A stretch of DNA of 10,654 bases from UBA7862 sp050872785. GTDB lineage: Bacteria > Bacillota > Clostridia > Christensenellales > UBA1242. The stretch spans positions 1-10,654 of the forward strand of contig JBNMHO010000021.1 in the NCBI GenBank assembly GCA_050872785.1, given 5' to 3'. Shown piece after piece: positions 1 to 5,845 of this stretch (position 1 is its first letter; each line of letters opens with the position of its first letter). The notes under the pieces were generated by a model that saw nothing but the letters and a program-made list of their open reading frames with translations, did no database searches and was not told where the DNA came from. A program made the position numbers and the translations under genes.

Positions 1-1
1 C

Positions 2-577
2 AATTCCAATGGCTGGACTTCTGGGACAATCACATATAAAGGTCTTATGATATATAAAGTTTCAAGCGAAAATGAATATGTTGCCTATGAACCATATTAC
101 ATTGAAAGTGATACAATTTTTGGCACGCCGGGGGACAGAACTTTGACCGCAGAATGGGGAACGCTTATGGGCAGCACGACAAATTATTCGTCATGGACTG
201 CAAGTGATGGTGTGTCGAGTTATTCATGTAGCGGCGATACCATAACAATAACATCGAAAGATAATTTGCTTAGTCAAGCCTATTTGAGGCAAGATATATC
301 TTTAACCGCTGGGACATATAAATTTTGTTTTGACAGTTGTACCTATAGTGGTGTAAAACCATACCCGATAGCAATTATTTATGATTCAACTAGCGGTTGG
401 TCATCTGTCCCTGGAACACAGCTTGATGGGTCAGTAGGCGGCGACTTTAAAAATGTTTGTTATTTCACATTCACTTCAACACACTCATGTTCCTTTATCG
501 TTTATGCGTGTATTGATTTGGGACAGTCTTCTTGCACTGTATCATTTAAAAATCTTCGGCTTATAAAACTCCCGTGA
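2..577 (+). CDS. C-terminal part of an InlB-repeat surface protein (5' end outside window)
   Basis: The reading frame is open from the left edge and ends at TGA 575-577, giving 191 visible residues; the true start lies upstream. Around nt 135-155 the protein reads GDRTLTAEW, which is the closing strand of an InlB B-type (Listeria-Bacteroides) repeat. About 135 residues follow, rich in Ser, Thr, Tyr and aromatic residues, with beta-strand-like stretches such as LTAGTYKFCFD and CTVSFKNLRL; this resembles a carbohydrate-binding-module type beta sandwich. There is no LPXTG or other C-terminal sorting signal, so attachment would have to be N-terminal, as in the related protein at 5846-7502. Five to six cysteines in the last domain could form disulfides. 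The surface location and adhesion or glycan binding are inferences from the repeat family; the ligand is unknown. Confidence 0.7.
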   Translation, partial: NSNGWTSGTITYKGLMIYKVSSENEYVAYEPYYIESDTIFGTPGDRTLTAEWGTLMGSTTNYSSWTASDGVSSYSCSGDTITITSKDNLLSQAYLRQDISLTAGTYKFCFDSCTYSGVKPYPIAIIYDSTSGWSSVPGTQLDGSVGGDFKNVCYFTFTSTHSCSFIVYACIDLGQSSCTVSFKNLRLIKLP

Positions 578-675
578 AGGTGAGGGCTATATGATTTTTG
601 AAAAAGAGATAAAGTCAGGCTGATATGATTTTGTGTTGTATTTTGGGTTTTTTGTTGGGAATAGCAGTAAATGAT

Positions 676-704
676 TTGGAATAATTTGGAAGTTGTTGTA
701 TAAT
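676..704 (+). promoter_or_regulatory. Predicted sigma-A promoter of rnhA
   Basis: TTGGAA (676-681), a 17-nt spacer, and a perfect TATAAT (699-704). The expected transcription start falls on or next to the A of the ATG at 711, so the rnhA transcript would be leaderless or nearly so. Confidence 0.5.
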
Positions 705-710
705 TTAAGC

Positions 711-1202
711 ATGAAAGAGGTTATGATTTGGACAGACGGGGCGTGTTCTGGCAACCCAGGGCCTGGCGGATATGCTGGGATAGTGATGTGTGACGGCAAG
801 GGCAAAAATGTTTTTGGTGCAAGGGCAGACACAACCAACAACAGAATGGAAATTATGGCGGTTATCAAGTCGCTGGAGATTTTGAATAAGGAATGTAATG
901 TTGTTTTGCACTCGGACAGCGCTTATGTTTGCAATGCTGTAAACAACAAGTGGCTTGAAACTTGGCAACTTCACTCGTGGAAAAACTCTGACAAAAAACC
1001 TGTGCTAAATCGTGATTTGTGGGAGCAACTTTTGGAACTTTTGGTGAAGCACCGTGTGCAGTTTGTGAAAGTTAAGGGACATTCGGACAACAAACTTAAC
1101 AATGAGTGTGACGAAATGGCTCGAAATGCAATTCTTAAAATGCAAGCGATGTCGCTGGACACATTTGACAAAGTGGAAGAAAGAATAATGGATAATGAAT
1201 AA
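711..1202 (+). CDS. rnhA: Ribonuclease HI
   Basis: This 163-residue protein cleaves the RNA strand of RNA-DNA hybrids (R-loops, primer remnants) in the cytoplasm. All family landmarks are present: WTDGACSGNPGPGG at the N terminus with catalytic Asp9, NNRMEIMA with Glu47, HSDSAYV with Asp69, VKGHSDN with His124, and NNECDEMAR with Asp134. The length matches bacterial type 1 enzymes (about 150-160 residues), with a short acidic tail of roughly 20 residues added. I chose ATG 711 because the product then begins MKEVMIWTDGA, like typical homologues; the in-frame TTG at 693 lies inside the predicted promoter. No good Shine-Dalgarno sequence precedes ATG 711. The gene is monocistronic, closed by the hairpin at 1207-1235, and convergent with the ABC exporter operon. 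Confidence 0.95.
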   Translation: MKEVMIWTDGACSGNPGPGGYAGIVMCDGKGKNVFGARADTTNNRMEIMAVIKSLEILNKECNVVLHSDSAYVCNAVNNKWLETWQLHSWKNSDKKPVLNRDLWEQLLELLVKHRVQFVKVKGHSDNKLNNECDEMARNAILKMQAMSLDTFDKVEERIMDNE

Positions 1203-1235
1203 AAAAGGAACCCAGAAATAAGGGTTCTTTTTCTA
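1203..1235. terminator. Bidirectional rho-independent terminator between rnhA and the ABC permease
   Basis: The stem GAACCC (1208-1213) / GGGTTC (1222-1227) has an 8-nt loop, extended by a G-T pair and A-T pairs. It is flanked by a run of A's on the left and T's on the right, so it has a U tract in either transcript. It lies between the convergent rnhA and permease genes and can serve both. Confidence 0.85.
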
Positions 1236-1248
1236 TATTCCAAATATT

Positions 1249-1989
1249 TTATCTACGCTTTGTGGCAAGGTGGTCAACAAGTAAGGTTATTCCAAGCAAA
1301 AGAGCAGTGTAGAAAAGGACATACAAAATGTGAGGATAAATGCACGAAGCCCCAACCGATTGGAGTCCGCTTGCAATTTCAACAGAATGTGTGAATGGAA
1401 GATAGTTTATTATTTTGCCAAATGTTCCTGTGAAAGTGCTGGCTGGGGTGAAAATTCCACCAAAAATTCCGATAAAACTTATGAGAATTGACGAGATTGG
1501 ACCCGTCATTTTTTCGTTTTTGGAGATTATCCCAATCAAAATTCCGAATGAAATGTATAGAATGGCTGATGGAATGAGATATATTATGCTTATGAGAAGA
1601 TTAACATTGAATGGGAAACCAAATAAAAGTGCAACGAGGAAGAATACAACAGTTTGTAGCATGGTCATTGGAAGTGCTGAAAGATAGAAACTGAAGATGT
1701 AGTCTGTTCTGCGAATAGGCGAGATATTAAGTCTTTTTATAAAGGAAGTGTTTTTGTCTGTTGTGATTTGAAGTGAAACATATAGCGAGATAAAGGTGTA
1801 GCCAAACACACAAATTCCGCTGGCGTAATTTTCAATTCTAAAATTCTCTGGCAGATACTGCATATTCCCAAACAGAATTTGCATAAGGCAGAGCATAAGC
1901 AAAGGGAATGCAAGGCAAAGAAGCAGACTAACTGGGTCACGAAACATCTCTGTAAAATTTCTTTTAGCAATAGCGAAAATCTTCTTCAT
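1249..1989 (-). CDS. ABC-2 type exporter permease
   Basis: This 246-residue integral membrane protein is the transmembrane half of an ABC-2 exporter. Hydrophobic segments lie near residues 20-40, 56-76, 103-124, 131-155, 164-182 and 219-239, giving the six-helix layout of the family. A cytosolic N terminus (AIAKRNFTEMFRDP) precedes helix 1, and the short basic motif RRTDY precedes the third segment. Its ATG (1987-1989) overlaps the ATPase stop by one base (TAATG), and a GGAGGA ribosome-binding site sits within the end of the ATPase gene, so the two are translationally coupled. The substrate cannot be read from sequence; family members export drugs, antimicrobial peptides or lipids. Transcription ends at the hairpin at 1203-1235. 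Confidence 0.9.
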   Translation of the reverse strand: MKKIFAIAKRNFTEMFRDPVSLLLCLAFPLLMLCLMQILFGNMQYLPENFRIENYASGICVFGYTFISLYVSLQITTDKNTSFIKRLNISPIRRTDYIFSFYLSALPMTMLQTVVFFLVALLFGFPFNVNLLISIIYLIPSAILYISFGILIGIISKNEKMTGPISSILISFIGIFGGIFTPASTFTGTFGKIINYLPFTHSVEIASGLQSVGASCIYPHILYVLFYTALLLGITLLVDHLATKRR

Positions 1990-2699
1990 TATTCTTCCTC
2001 CGTCAATTTCAAAAATGCGTCTTCAAGTTTTTTGGACTGTGTCTTGTTGATAATTTCCTTAGGTGTGCCAACGACTTTTATTTCCCCTCGGGATATAATT
2101 CCAATTTCGTCTGCAAGGTTTTCAACTTCTTCAAGATAGTGGGTTGTAAGAATGATTGTCATTTTGCCTTTAAGGGCAGAAATAGTTTCCCACAAAATTT
2201 TTCTTGCTTTTATATCAAGCCCCAAGGTTGGTTCGTCTAAGAACAATACCTTTGGTTCAGAAATAAGTCCCAAAGCAAGACTAACACGCCTCATTTGTCC
2301 GCCAGACAAATTTTTGCATAAGACATTTGCTTTGTCATTAAGTTTGAGTTTGGAAATGATTTCGTCAATTTTTTTATCTTTGTCTTTTATATCATAAAGG
2401 GAAGCGATAAACTCCAAATTTTCTCGCACGGTCAAATTTTTGGCAACGGCTGTTTCTTGTGGCGAGATGTTTATAATTTTTCTCACTTCAAGTGAGTTTT
2501 TTACAATGTCATACCCATCAATTTTTGCTGTGCCGCTTGTTGGGAGCATGACAGTTGACAACATATTTATTAGGGTAGTTTTGCCAGCACCATTTAAGCC
2601 TAAAAGTGCAAAACATTTATTTTCACTTATTTTCAAGCTAACATTGTCCACTGCAGTTAATGATTTAAATTTTTTTGTCAAGTTCTGAATTTCAATCAT
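1989..2699 (-). CDS. ABC exporter ATP-binding protein
   Basis: This 236-residue nucleotide-binding subunit powers the permease encoded next. Motifs in order: Walker A GLNGAGKTT (34-42), Q-loop Gln81, signature LSGGQ (131-135), Walker B VLFLDE (151-156) with Glu156 as catalytic base, D-loop region GLD (160-162), and switch His187 in LTTHYLE. The DEPTLGLD form is typical of ABC-2 drug or antibiotic exporters of the CcmA type. The open frame extends upstream to 2738, but I chose ATG 2697-2699: GGAGG (2705-2709) lies five bases before it and the product starts MIEIQNLTKKF, as in homologues. This start overlaps the 3' end of the regulator gene by 8 bases (ATGATTGA), indicating coupled translation. 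The substrate is unknown. Confidence 0.93.
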   Translation of the reverse strand: MIEIQNLTKKFKSLTAVDNVSLKISENKCFALLGLNGAGKTTLINMLSTVMLPTSGTAKIDGYDIVKNSLEVRKIINISPQETAVAKNLTVRENLEFIASLYDIKDKDKKIDEIISKLKLNDKANVLCKNLSGGQMRRVSLALGLISEPKVLFLDEPTLGLDIKARKILWETISALKGKMTIILTTHYLEEVENLADEIGIISRGEIKVVGTPKEIINKTQSKKLEDAFLKLTEEE

Positions 2700-2907
2700 T
2701 TTGTCCTCCGTTTTTTGCTTTAAAAATTTCTTCCGCAAATTTCAAATAGTCGTCATATTTCGCCATGCCAATTCCTTTTTCTGTGTCGCCAAAAAGAATG
2801 AGCATATCGCCCCCTTTGATATTAAAAACATCACGAGCTTCTTTGGGTATAACCATTTGACCTTTGCTTGTAACTTTGGTTGTCCATATAAATTTTTTCT
2901 TTTCCAT
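2692..2907 (-). CDS. AbrB/MazE/SpoVT-family DNA-binding protein
   Basis: This 71-residue protein has the swapped-hairpin DNA-binding core at residues 9-50. TTKVTSKGQMVIPKEARD matches the family pattern closely, followed by the conserved IKGGD turn and a short acidic and lysine-rich C terminus (to about residue 71) that probably helps dimerisation. Proteins of this size directly upstream of an ABC-2 ATPase/permease pair are a common Clostridia arrangement, and the regulator is inferred to repress its own operon. A GGTAGGAAAC ribosome-binding site precedes ATG 2905-2907. A strong promoter with direct GTAAGA repeats downstream of the -10 lies just upstream (2942-2970). It lacks a MazF-like toxin neighbour, so an antitoxin role is unlikely. 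Confidence 0.88.
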   Translation of the reverse strand: MEKKKFIWTTKVTSKGQMVIPKEARDVFNIKGGDMLILFGDTEKGIGMAKYDDYLKFAEEIFKAKNGGQND

Positions 2908-2918
2908 TTTGTTTCCTA

Positions 2919-2940
2919 CCTTTCTTACAAGTCTTACTTA
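2919..2940 (-). promoter_or_regulatory. Candidate operator: GTAAGA direct repeats at the operon start site
   Basis: The minus strand reads TAAGTAAGAC (2940-2931) and then TTGTAAGAAAGG, giving two GTAAGA copies 9 bases apart (about one helical turn) directly over the predicted start site. The 10-mer TAAGTAAGAC also occurs on the plus strand at 3109-3118, next to a TGTAAGA, so the two elements face each other across the intergenic region. Binding by the AbrB-like protein is an inference. Confidence 0.4.
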
Positions 2941-2941
2941 A

Positions 2942-2970
2942 ATTATATTCTTATTTTTTCATAAAGTCAA
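2942..2970 (-). promoter_or_regulatory. Strong sigma-A promoter of the abrB-like/ABC operon
   Basis: On the minus strand: TTGACT (2970-2965), a 17-nt spacer, and TATAAT (2947-2942). Transcription should start near 2935, inside the GTAAGA direct repeats at 2919-2940, which are therefore well placed to be an operator. The leader is about 28 nt. Confidence 0.75.
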
Positions 2971-3108
2971 ACGATTGAAAATATTTTAATTTTAATTATG
3001 TAAATAATTTAAAAAAATAACAAAAAATATCATTTTTTAATAAATTCATGTTGTAAAATCTTTTTACACGAGGAGATTTATGTTTTAAATTTAATTTAGC
3101 GTGTAAGA

Positions 3109-3118
3109 TAAGTAAGAC
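3109..3118 (+). repeat. Second copy of TAAGTAAGAC, inverted relative to 2931-2940
   Basis: An exact 10-base match to the element at the start of the regulator operon, on the opposite strand 168 bases away, preceded by GTGTAAGA. With the partner copy it could allow looping or multi-site binding by one regulator. Confidence 0.45.
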
Positions 3119-3216
3119 GAAATTTGAGGGTTTTTGTGAGGTTTATTTATTGATAGGAAAGAGTCGATTGAATTAAAAAATGTTTGTAAAAATGTAATAT
3201 TAGGAGTATATTTGAC

Positions 3217-3245
3217 TTGCTTTGACAACATATGTTTGATAAAAT
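3217..3245 (+). promoter_or_regulatory. Predicted promoter of the Y-family polymerase gene
   Basis: TTGCTT (3217-3222), a 17-nt spacer, and TAAAAT (3240-3245). The spacer is almost entirely occupied by a LexA-box-like palindrome. The start site would be near 3252, leaving a leader of about 29 nt that contains the GGGGAAAG ribosome-binding site. Confidence 0.5.
3225..3238. promoter_or_regulatory. Candidate LexA (SOS) box
   Basis: ACAACATATGTTTG contains the perfect palindrome AACATATGTT (3227-3236). It matches 12 of 14 positions of CGAACATATGTTTG, a form that fits the Firmicutes LexA/DinR consensus CGAACRNRYGTTYG closely. It sits between the -35 and -10 of the promoter of an error-prone polymerase, a classic LexA target, so repression by LexA and induction by DNA damage are strongly suggested. 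Confidence 0.72.
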
Positions 3246-3280
3246 TGTATAGAGAAAAAGTTGTGGGGAAAGATTGAAAT

Positions 3281-4552
3281 ATGAGTGAAGATAGAGTTTA
3301 TTTTGTTATAGATATGAAATCTTTTTTTGCGTCTGTTGAATGTGCCGAAAGGGGGCTTGACGCTATGTCGACAAATCTTGTTGTGGCAGATGGGACTCGT
3401 GGCTCGGGGACAATTTGTCTTGCAATAAGTCCTGCAATGAGAAAACTTGGAATAAGAAACAGATGTAGGCTTTATGAAATTCCACAAAATGTTGATTACA
3501 TTTTAGCCCCGCCACGAATGAAAAAATATATTGAATATGCCGCAGAAATTTATGCAATTTATTTAAAGTATATTAGCAAAAACGATATTCATGTTTATTC
3601 CATTGACGAATGTATTTTAGATGTGACGGACTATTTGAAATATTACAAGACAACCGCCAAACCATTCGCCCAAAAACTTATGAATGAAATTTTGGAACAT
3701 TTGGGAATTCCGTCTTCTGTTGGAATTGGAACAAATATGTATCTTGCGAAAATTGCTCTTGATATAACTGCAAAATCTGCAAAGGATAGAATTGGTTGGC
3801 TGAATGAAGAAAAATTCATCAAAACATTGTGGCACCACAGACCTCTCACAGACTTTTGGCAAATTTCAGAAGGAACTGTGAGCAGACTTAGAAAATATGG
3901 AATTTTTGATATGGAAGGAATTGCAAAAGCAGATGAAGACTCATTGTATAAAGAATTTGGGGTTAATGCAGAACTTTTGATTGACCATGCGTGGGGCAGA
4001 GAGCCATGCCTTATGAGTGACATCAAAAATTATAAATCGCAGTCAAAGTCAATTTCTTCATCTCAAATTTTGCCATGCAATTACACTTTTGACGAAGCAA
4101 GAGTTGTTATGAAAGAGATGGTCCAAAATGGGTGTTATGACCTTGCAAATCAAAATTACGCCACACAACTGGTGCATGTTTATGTGAGTTATGGCGACAG
4201 GAAAGGCGAAGGGGACAAAGGCACACAACGGCTGTCGGTTGTTACAAATTTGTATTCCATAATTGGCAAAGCGTGTGATGAATTGTTTTGTAAAATTGCC
4301 GACCACAAAAAACTTATTCGCAAAATTGGCTATTGTTTTGACGATTTAGTGCCAGAAAACGATGAAATTTATGACTTTTTCACCGATTTTGATAGCGTTA
4401 AAAAAGAAAAAGTGAAAACAAGAGCCGTTCTTGAAGTGAAGGATAAATATGGCAAAAACTCAATTTTGAAAGGACTTGACTACGAGGACAAAGCCACACA
4501 AAGAGAAAGAAATGTGTCAATAGGGGGACATAAAAGTGGAGAAAAGATGTAA
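3281..4552 (+). CDS. Y-family (UmuC/UvrX-type) translesion DNA polymerase
   Basis: This 423-residue error-prone polymerase copies past DNA lesions. The palm begins FVIDMKSFFASVE with metal-binding Asp11 and probable steric-gate residues Phe15/Phe16; the second metal site is YSIDE (Asp109, Glu110). IPSSVGIGTNMYLAKIALD (about 143-161) is the conserved Y-family stretch before the thumb, followed by a helix-hairpin-helix region (about 190-230) and a little-finger domain (about 250-370). The end, ERNVSIGGHKSGEK, is the RNxxIGGHK tail typical of the Firmicutes UvrX/YqjW group rather than DinB. I see no clear clamp-binding QxxLF peptide. The start ATG has GGGGAAAG 8-9 bases upstream. A LexA-like box lies in its promoter, and the next ORF is YolD-like, as in the Bacillus SOS cassettes. 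Catalytic residues are intact. Confidence 0.93.
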   Translation: MSEDRVYFVIDMKSFFASVECAERGLDAMSTNLVVADGTRGSGTICLAISPAMRKLGIRNRCRLYEIPQNVDYILAPPRMKKYIEYAAEIYAIYLKYISKNDIHVYSIDECILDVTDYLKYYKTTAKPFAQKLMNEILEHLGIPSSVGIGTNMYLAKIALDITAKSAKDRIGWLNEEKFIKTLWHHRPLTDFWQISEGTVSRLRKYGIFDMEGIAKADEDSLYKEFGVNAELLIDHAWGREPCLMSDIKNYKSQSKSISSSQILPCNYTFDEARVVMKEMVQNGCYDLANQNYATQLVHVYVSYGDRKGEGDKGTQRLSVVTNLYSIIGKACDELFCKIADHKKLIRKIGYCFDDLVPENDEIYDFFTDFDSVKKEKVKTRAVLEVKDKYGKNSILKGLDYEDKATQRERNVSIGGHKSGEKM

Positions 4553-4694
4553 AATGCCACGAATTGATAGGGCAAAACAATTTGCTCCGTTTGACGCCTT
4601 GAAAGGTCTTAGGGACGCTTTGCGAAAAAAAGAACGAGAACATGACGAAATGTTAAAAAATAAAATTAAACACGAAAACATTGATGAAATATAA
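4536..4694 (+). CDS. Small YolD-like protein downstream of the polymerase
   Basis: This short ORF encodes 52 residues from GTG 4536, or 46 from ATG 4554. From the ATG it reads MPRIDRAKQFAPFDALKGLR, followed by a highly charged helix (DALRKKEREHDEMLKN). The RAKQFAPFDALKG motif is the one I know from short Clostridia YolD-like proteins encoded after UvrX-type polymerases. GTG 4536 has the better ribosome-binding site, AGGGGG at 4522-4527 with an 8-base spacer, and would overlap the polymerase gene by 17 bases; ATG 4554 lies just past the stop. Either way translation is coupled. The role is unknown; in Bacillus, YolD-like proteins are paired with UvrX/YqjW polymerases and are thought to assist or regulate them. 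Confidence 0.75.
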   Translation: MEKRCKMPRIDRAKQFAPFDALKGLRDALRKKEREHDEMLKNKIKHENIDEI

Positions 4695-4741
4695 CTTTTC
4701 TTTCTAAACAAAATCACTCGATTTTTCATAAATAATTAGAT

Positions 4742-5569
4742 ATGGAAAGTGTTTTTGTTTTTGATAGTGGAAGTGGCGGGGAATTTGTCACAAGGGAACT
4801 TTTGCGAGAGTTGCCAAACGAAGAATTTGTTTTATTTAAAGATGTTGAGAATTGTCCATATGGGACAAAAAGCAAATGGAAACTGTGGCACATTGTTCGC
4901 AAAATTTTGACAACCGCCCAAAGAAAACTTCACCCAAAGGCGATTGTTGTGGCATGCAACACGGCAAGCAGTTTGTTTGAAAACAGAATTAAGAAAAAAT
5001 ATAAGGGAGTGCCAGTATTTTTCGTCACACCGCAGATAAATGATAAAATTTTATCACAAACAACTCTTATTCTTGCCACAACCAGAACTGCAAAGTGTAA
5101 CAAACAAATAGCAAACGCAAAACAAAACCCAAATTGCATCGTTTTGGGGTTTGATGATTTGGCAAAGAAGATTGACCTTGCACGAATGTCTATACAAGCG
5201 AAAGCAGATTTAAAAATATATTTGTTGAACGAGTTATCAAAATATAAAACCTATGGAATAAAAAACATTGTCCTTGCTTGCACGCATTACACTTATCTAA
5301 AAGGGCAACTCCGAGAAATTTTTGGGAATGTTAAATTTTTTGAAAAGAGCAAACTTGTTGCAAAGGAACTTAAATGTTATTTGCAAGGGAGTAGGGTTTT
5401 GTCAGAAAGACAAAGCAAATCTCTCCATAAATATCAAAAAAAGCTTAAGACGACAAGAAACGATATAAAAAATAACACACGACGAGAAAAACAAAACAAG
5501 TCAATTTCTCAACTTTTTAAAACTCATGTTGTGGTTGTGGAGAGTTTGCAAGAACTAAAAAACTTATAA
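4742..5569 (+). CDS. murI: Divergent glutamate racemase (Asp/Glu racemase family)
   Basis: This 275-residue cytoplasmic protein is of the family that interconverts L- and D-glutamate for peptidoglycan. Family landmarks: FDSGSGG (7-13), CPYGTKS (38-44), ACNTASS with catalytic Cys72, and ACTHYTYL with catalytic Cys180 and His182. Both cysteines of the two-base mechanism are present, at the usual spacing. Departures from typical MurI: SGSGGEF instead of SGVGGLT, CTHYTY instead of CTHYPL, no recognisable P-x-V-P-L-V/I-E segment in the middle (here VLGFDDLAKK), and a basic Lys/Arg-rich C-terminal tail from about residue 210. ATG 4742 is the first start after an in-frame TAA and has no evident ribosome-binding site. 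It lies 47 bases after the YolD-like ORF with no terminator between, so it may be co-transcribed. A second, canonical MurI elsewhere would suggest a specialised role. Confidence 0.8.
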   Translation: MESVFVFDSGSGGEFVTRELLRELPNEEFVLFKDVENCPYGTKSKWKLWHIVRKILTTAQRKLHPKAIVVACNTASSLFENRIKKKYKGVPVFFVTPQINDKILSQTTLILATTRTAKCNKQIANAKQNPNCIVLGFDDLAKKIDLARMSIQAKADLKIYLLNELSKYKTYGIKNIVLACTHYTYLKGQLREIFGNVKFFEKSKLVAKELKCYLQGSRVLSERQSKSLHKYQKKLKTTRNDIKNNTRREKQNKSISQLFKTHVVVVESLQELKNL

Positions 5570-5570
5570 A

Positions 5571-5597
5571 AATAAAAAAACCTTCCGTAGAAGGTTT
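5571..5597 (-). terminator. Rho-independent terminator of tRNA-Val
   Basis: A perfect 8-bp stem AAACCTTC (5578-5585) / GAAGGTTT (5590-5597) with the 4-nt loop CGTA. Read on the minus strand it is followed by a T run (5580-5574), so it terminates the tRNA transcript. On the plus strand it is followed by AAAAT, so it is a poor terminator for the racemase gene. Confidence 0.8.
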
Positions 5598-5604
5598 AAA
5601 ATAT

Positions 5605-5681
5605 TGGTGGTCCCAATAGGACTCGAACCTATGACCTCTTCGATGTGAACGAAGCGCTCTAACCAACTGAGCCATGGGACC
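5605..5681 (-). tRNA. tRNA-Val (anticodon CAC)
   Basis: Read on the minus strand, all four arms fold without mismatches: acceptor GGTCCCA/TGGGACC; D arm GCTC-AGTTGGTTA-GAGC; anticodon arm CTTCG-TTCACAT-CGAAG, whose loop gives anticodon CAC (codon GTG, valine); variable loop AGGTC; T arm ATAGG-TTCGAGT-CCTAT. The discriminator A and the 3' CCA are encoded (TGGT at 5605-5608). The mature body without CCA is 5608-5681. It is a single tRNA with its own promoter and terminator, placed between the convergent racemase gene and a divergent surface protein gene. Confidence 0.95.
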
Positions 5682-5690
5682 TAACAGAGA

Positions 5691-5720
5691 ATATAATAGC
5701 ACAATTAAAATAAAAATCAA
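5691..5720 (-). promoter_or_regulatory. Predicted promoter of tRNA-Val
   Basis: On the minus strand: TTGATT (5720-5715) with either TATTAT (5698-5693, 16-nt spacer) or TATATT (5696-5691, 18-nt spacer). Either -10 puts the start a few bases before the tRNA 5' end. Confidence 0.45.
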
Positions 5721-5779
5721 GCAAATTGAAGAAGTTTTTGAAAAAATTAAAAATCTGCTGCTTAGTTGTCAAAATTTTC

Positions 5780-5808
5780 TTGACAAAAAATCTTATATAA
5801 TCTAAACT
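5780..5808 (+). promoter_or_regulatory. Predicted promoter of the InlB-repeat surface protein gene
   Basis: TTGACA (5780-5785), a 17-nt spacer, and TAAACT (5803-5808), giving a start near 5815 and a leader of about 31 nt. A TATAAT at 5796-5801 is only 10 bases from the -35, so it is not the partner of this TTGACA. Confidence 0.45.
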
Positions 5809-5845
5809 TTTTTTGCAAATAATATTTAAAAGAGAGTGTAGCAAG

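Larger units (their letters stand above)
2971..3280. other. 310-bp A+T-rich intergenic regulatory region
   Basis: No ORF of useful size is present. The left third is almost pure A/T. It holds a perfect palindrome, TGTAAAA-TCT-TTTTACA (3052-3068). Right after it comes an AGGAG (3071-3075) four bases before ATG TTT TAA (3080-3088), a two-codon frame. The plus-strand copy of TAAGTAAGAC lies at 3109-3118. At the right end are the polymerase promoter and SOS box (3217-3245). Confidence 0.6.

Noticed and set aside
578..675. Terminator or small gene after the first surface protein
   Set aside because: I see only a loose ATATGATTTT direct repeat and T-rich sequence, with no stable hairpin and no supported ORF.
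693..710. TTG start extending rnhA by six residues
   Set aside because: It overlaps the predicted -10 box, and the extension MLYNLS is not seen in typical RNase HI proteins.
2700..2738. Longer N terminus for the ABC ATPase (13 extra residues)
   Set aside because: A GGAGG lies five bases before the internal ATG at 2699, and homologues start with MIEIQ-like sequence; the longer form would overlap the regulator gene further.
2692..2907. AbrB-like protein as a MazE-type antitoxin
   Set aside because: No toxin-like ORF is adjacent; the next gene, overlapping by 8 bases, is an ABC ATPase, which fits a transport regulator.
5578..5597. Terminator for the racemase gene on the plus strand
   Set aside because: The hairpin is followed by A's rather than T's on the plus strand; the T run is on the minus strand, so it belongs to the tRNA.
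5780..5801. TTGACA paired with the perfect TATAAT at 5796-5801
   Set aside because: The spacer is only 10 bases; TAAACT at 17 bases is the more plausible -10.
5813..5845. TTG start extending the surface protein upstream
   Set aside because: It falls at the predicted transcription start, while ATG 5846 has an AGAGAG site and a normal N terminus.
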